Shown here: piece after piece, positions 5,482 to 5,982 of the stretch
How the letters are laid out: every line of letters begins with the position of its first letter
Numbering within the stretch: the stretch's first letter is position 1
Assembly: GCA_900751815.1 (NCBI GenBank)
Contig: CAADST010000011.1
Location: forward strand, 1-5,982
Length of the DNA stretch: 5,982 bases
Source: Bacilli bacterium
GTDB lineage: Bacteria > Bacillota_I > Bacilli_A > RF39 > UBA660
Reading direction: 5' to 3'
Notes under the pieces: generated by a model
The model's database searches: none
Told to the model about the DNA's origin: nothing
The model's input: the letters and a program-made list of their open reading frames with translations, nothing else
Translations under genes and position numbers: made by a program

Positions 5482-5982
5482 GTAATATTATTGGGGTACC
5501 TGTAAAATCAATATTATCTCTAAGTTGATTTTCTAAATATCTTTCATAACTAAAATGCACTAGTTTTTTATCATTTACTTGTAGTTCAAATTTTGGAGGT
5601 TTATTATCTACTTGATGAACAAAATATATTTTAAGTCTTTTTCCTTTATAAGAAGGTGGTTGATGAAGAGATACCGCATCCATTATAATATTGTTTAACA
5701 CTGATGTTTTAACCTCTTTTTTATTATTTTCATAAGCACTAATAATCTCTGGCATTAGAGTATTAATTCTTTTTTTAGTTAAAGCACTTAAAAATACTAC
5801 TTTAGCATATGGGATAAATTGAAGTTCATACTTAATTAATTCTTGCCATTTTTTAATATCTTGATTAGGGTCTTTTACGGTATCCCATTTATTTACACAA
5901 ATAACTATCCCTTTACCGGCATCTAGGCAATAGGAAATAATATGTTTATCATGTTCAATAATTCCTTCTTCAGCATTAATTA
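5459..5982 (-). CDS. der: GTPase Der (EngA), C-terminal 173 residues; 5' end outside window
   Basis: Der is an essential double-GTPase needed for 50S ribosome assembly. The fragment covers the end of the second G domain and the whole KH-like domain. Visible marks are AEEGIIEHDKHI (fragment residues 3-14), the G4 motif NKWD (30-33), the G5 motif SAL (65-67), and the very conserved AVSLHQPPSYKGKRLKIYF and VHFSYERYLENQLRDN stretches in the KH-like domain. The frame is open to the window edge, so roughly the first 60% of a usual 430-440 residue Der lies outside. The in-frame ATG at 5755 is internal. The gene ends in TAA inside the loop of an inverted repeat. Confidence 0.97.
   Translation of the reverse strand, partial: INAEEGIIEHDKHIISYCLDAGKGIVICVNKWDTVKDPNQDIKKWQELIKYELQFIPYAKVVFLSALTKKRINTLMPEIISAYENNKKEVKTSVLNNIIMDAVSLHQPPSYKGKRLKIYFVHQVDNKPPKFELQVNDKKLVHFSYERYLENQLRDNIDFTGTPIILQFKNKGE

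Noticed and set aside
5459..5755. A separate 98-residue gene starting at the ATG at 5755
   Set aside because: The frame stays open upstream to the window edge and the upstream residues contain the Der G4 and G5 motifs, so this ATG is internal to der.

Overview
The window is strongly A+T-rich, densely packed and transcribed entirely from the minus strand. It suggests a low-GC Bacillota chromosome, perhaps an uncultured gut Bacilli or Erysipelotrichia-like lineage near the Mollicutes. The pointers are a T-box leader, a SpoVIF-like protein, a YrrI-type AI-2E family membrane protein upstream of alaS, and a short spirochaete-like AlaRS. All 17 tryptophan codons in the recognised genes are TGG and no gene is interrupted by TGA, so the standard bacterial code is used, not the Mycoplasma code. 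The taxonomic placement is inference.

Reading in the direction of transcription, from high to low coordinates: the window opens inside der (ribosome-assembly GTPase), which ends at 5459 in a 14-bp perfect inverted repeat. A short spoVIF-like gene follows (5177-5419), preceded by a sequence that resembles a SigK promoter. Immediately after its stop codon lies a near-consensus SigA promoter. It drives an unrecognised 184-residue protein (4562-5116) that ends in its own hairpin terminator. Next comes an AI-2E/UPF0118 family membrane protein (3362-4522) with an extended -10 promoter.

The best-defined system is the last one. A promoter over the end of the membrane-protein gene starts a T-box leader (about 3163-3343) with AGAGA bulge, distal loop, GCU (alanine) specifier, UGGUACC antiterminator bulge and a competing terminator. 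It controls a tightly overlapping cluster: a P-loop deoxynucleotide monophosphate kinase-like protein (2596-3141), a 592-residue AlaRS without the C-terminal domain (834-2612), a RimJ/RimL-type acetyltransferase (256-837), and an unrecognised protein cut by the window edge (1-246). Uncharged tRNA-Ala should therefore induce not only AlaRS but also the kinase-like protein and the acetyltransferase.

I see no mobile element, CRISPR array, tRNA or rRNA gene, and no defence system. The noteworthy points are the composition of the alanine-responsive operon, the truncated AlaRS architecture, the compact T-box with a strong Shine-Dalgarno-like sequence in its linker, and two transcript-end hairpins that hold the stop codon in their loops.
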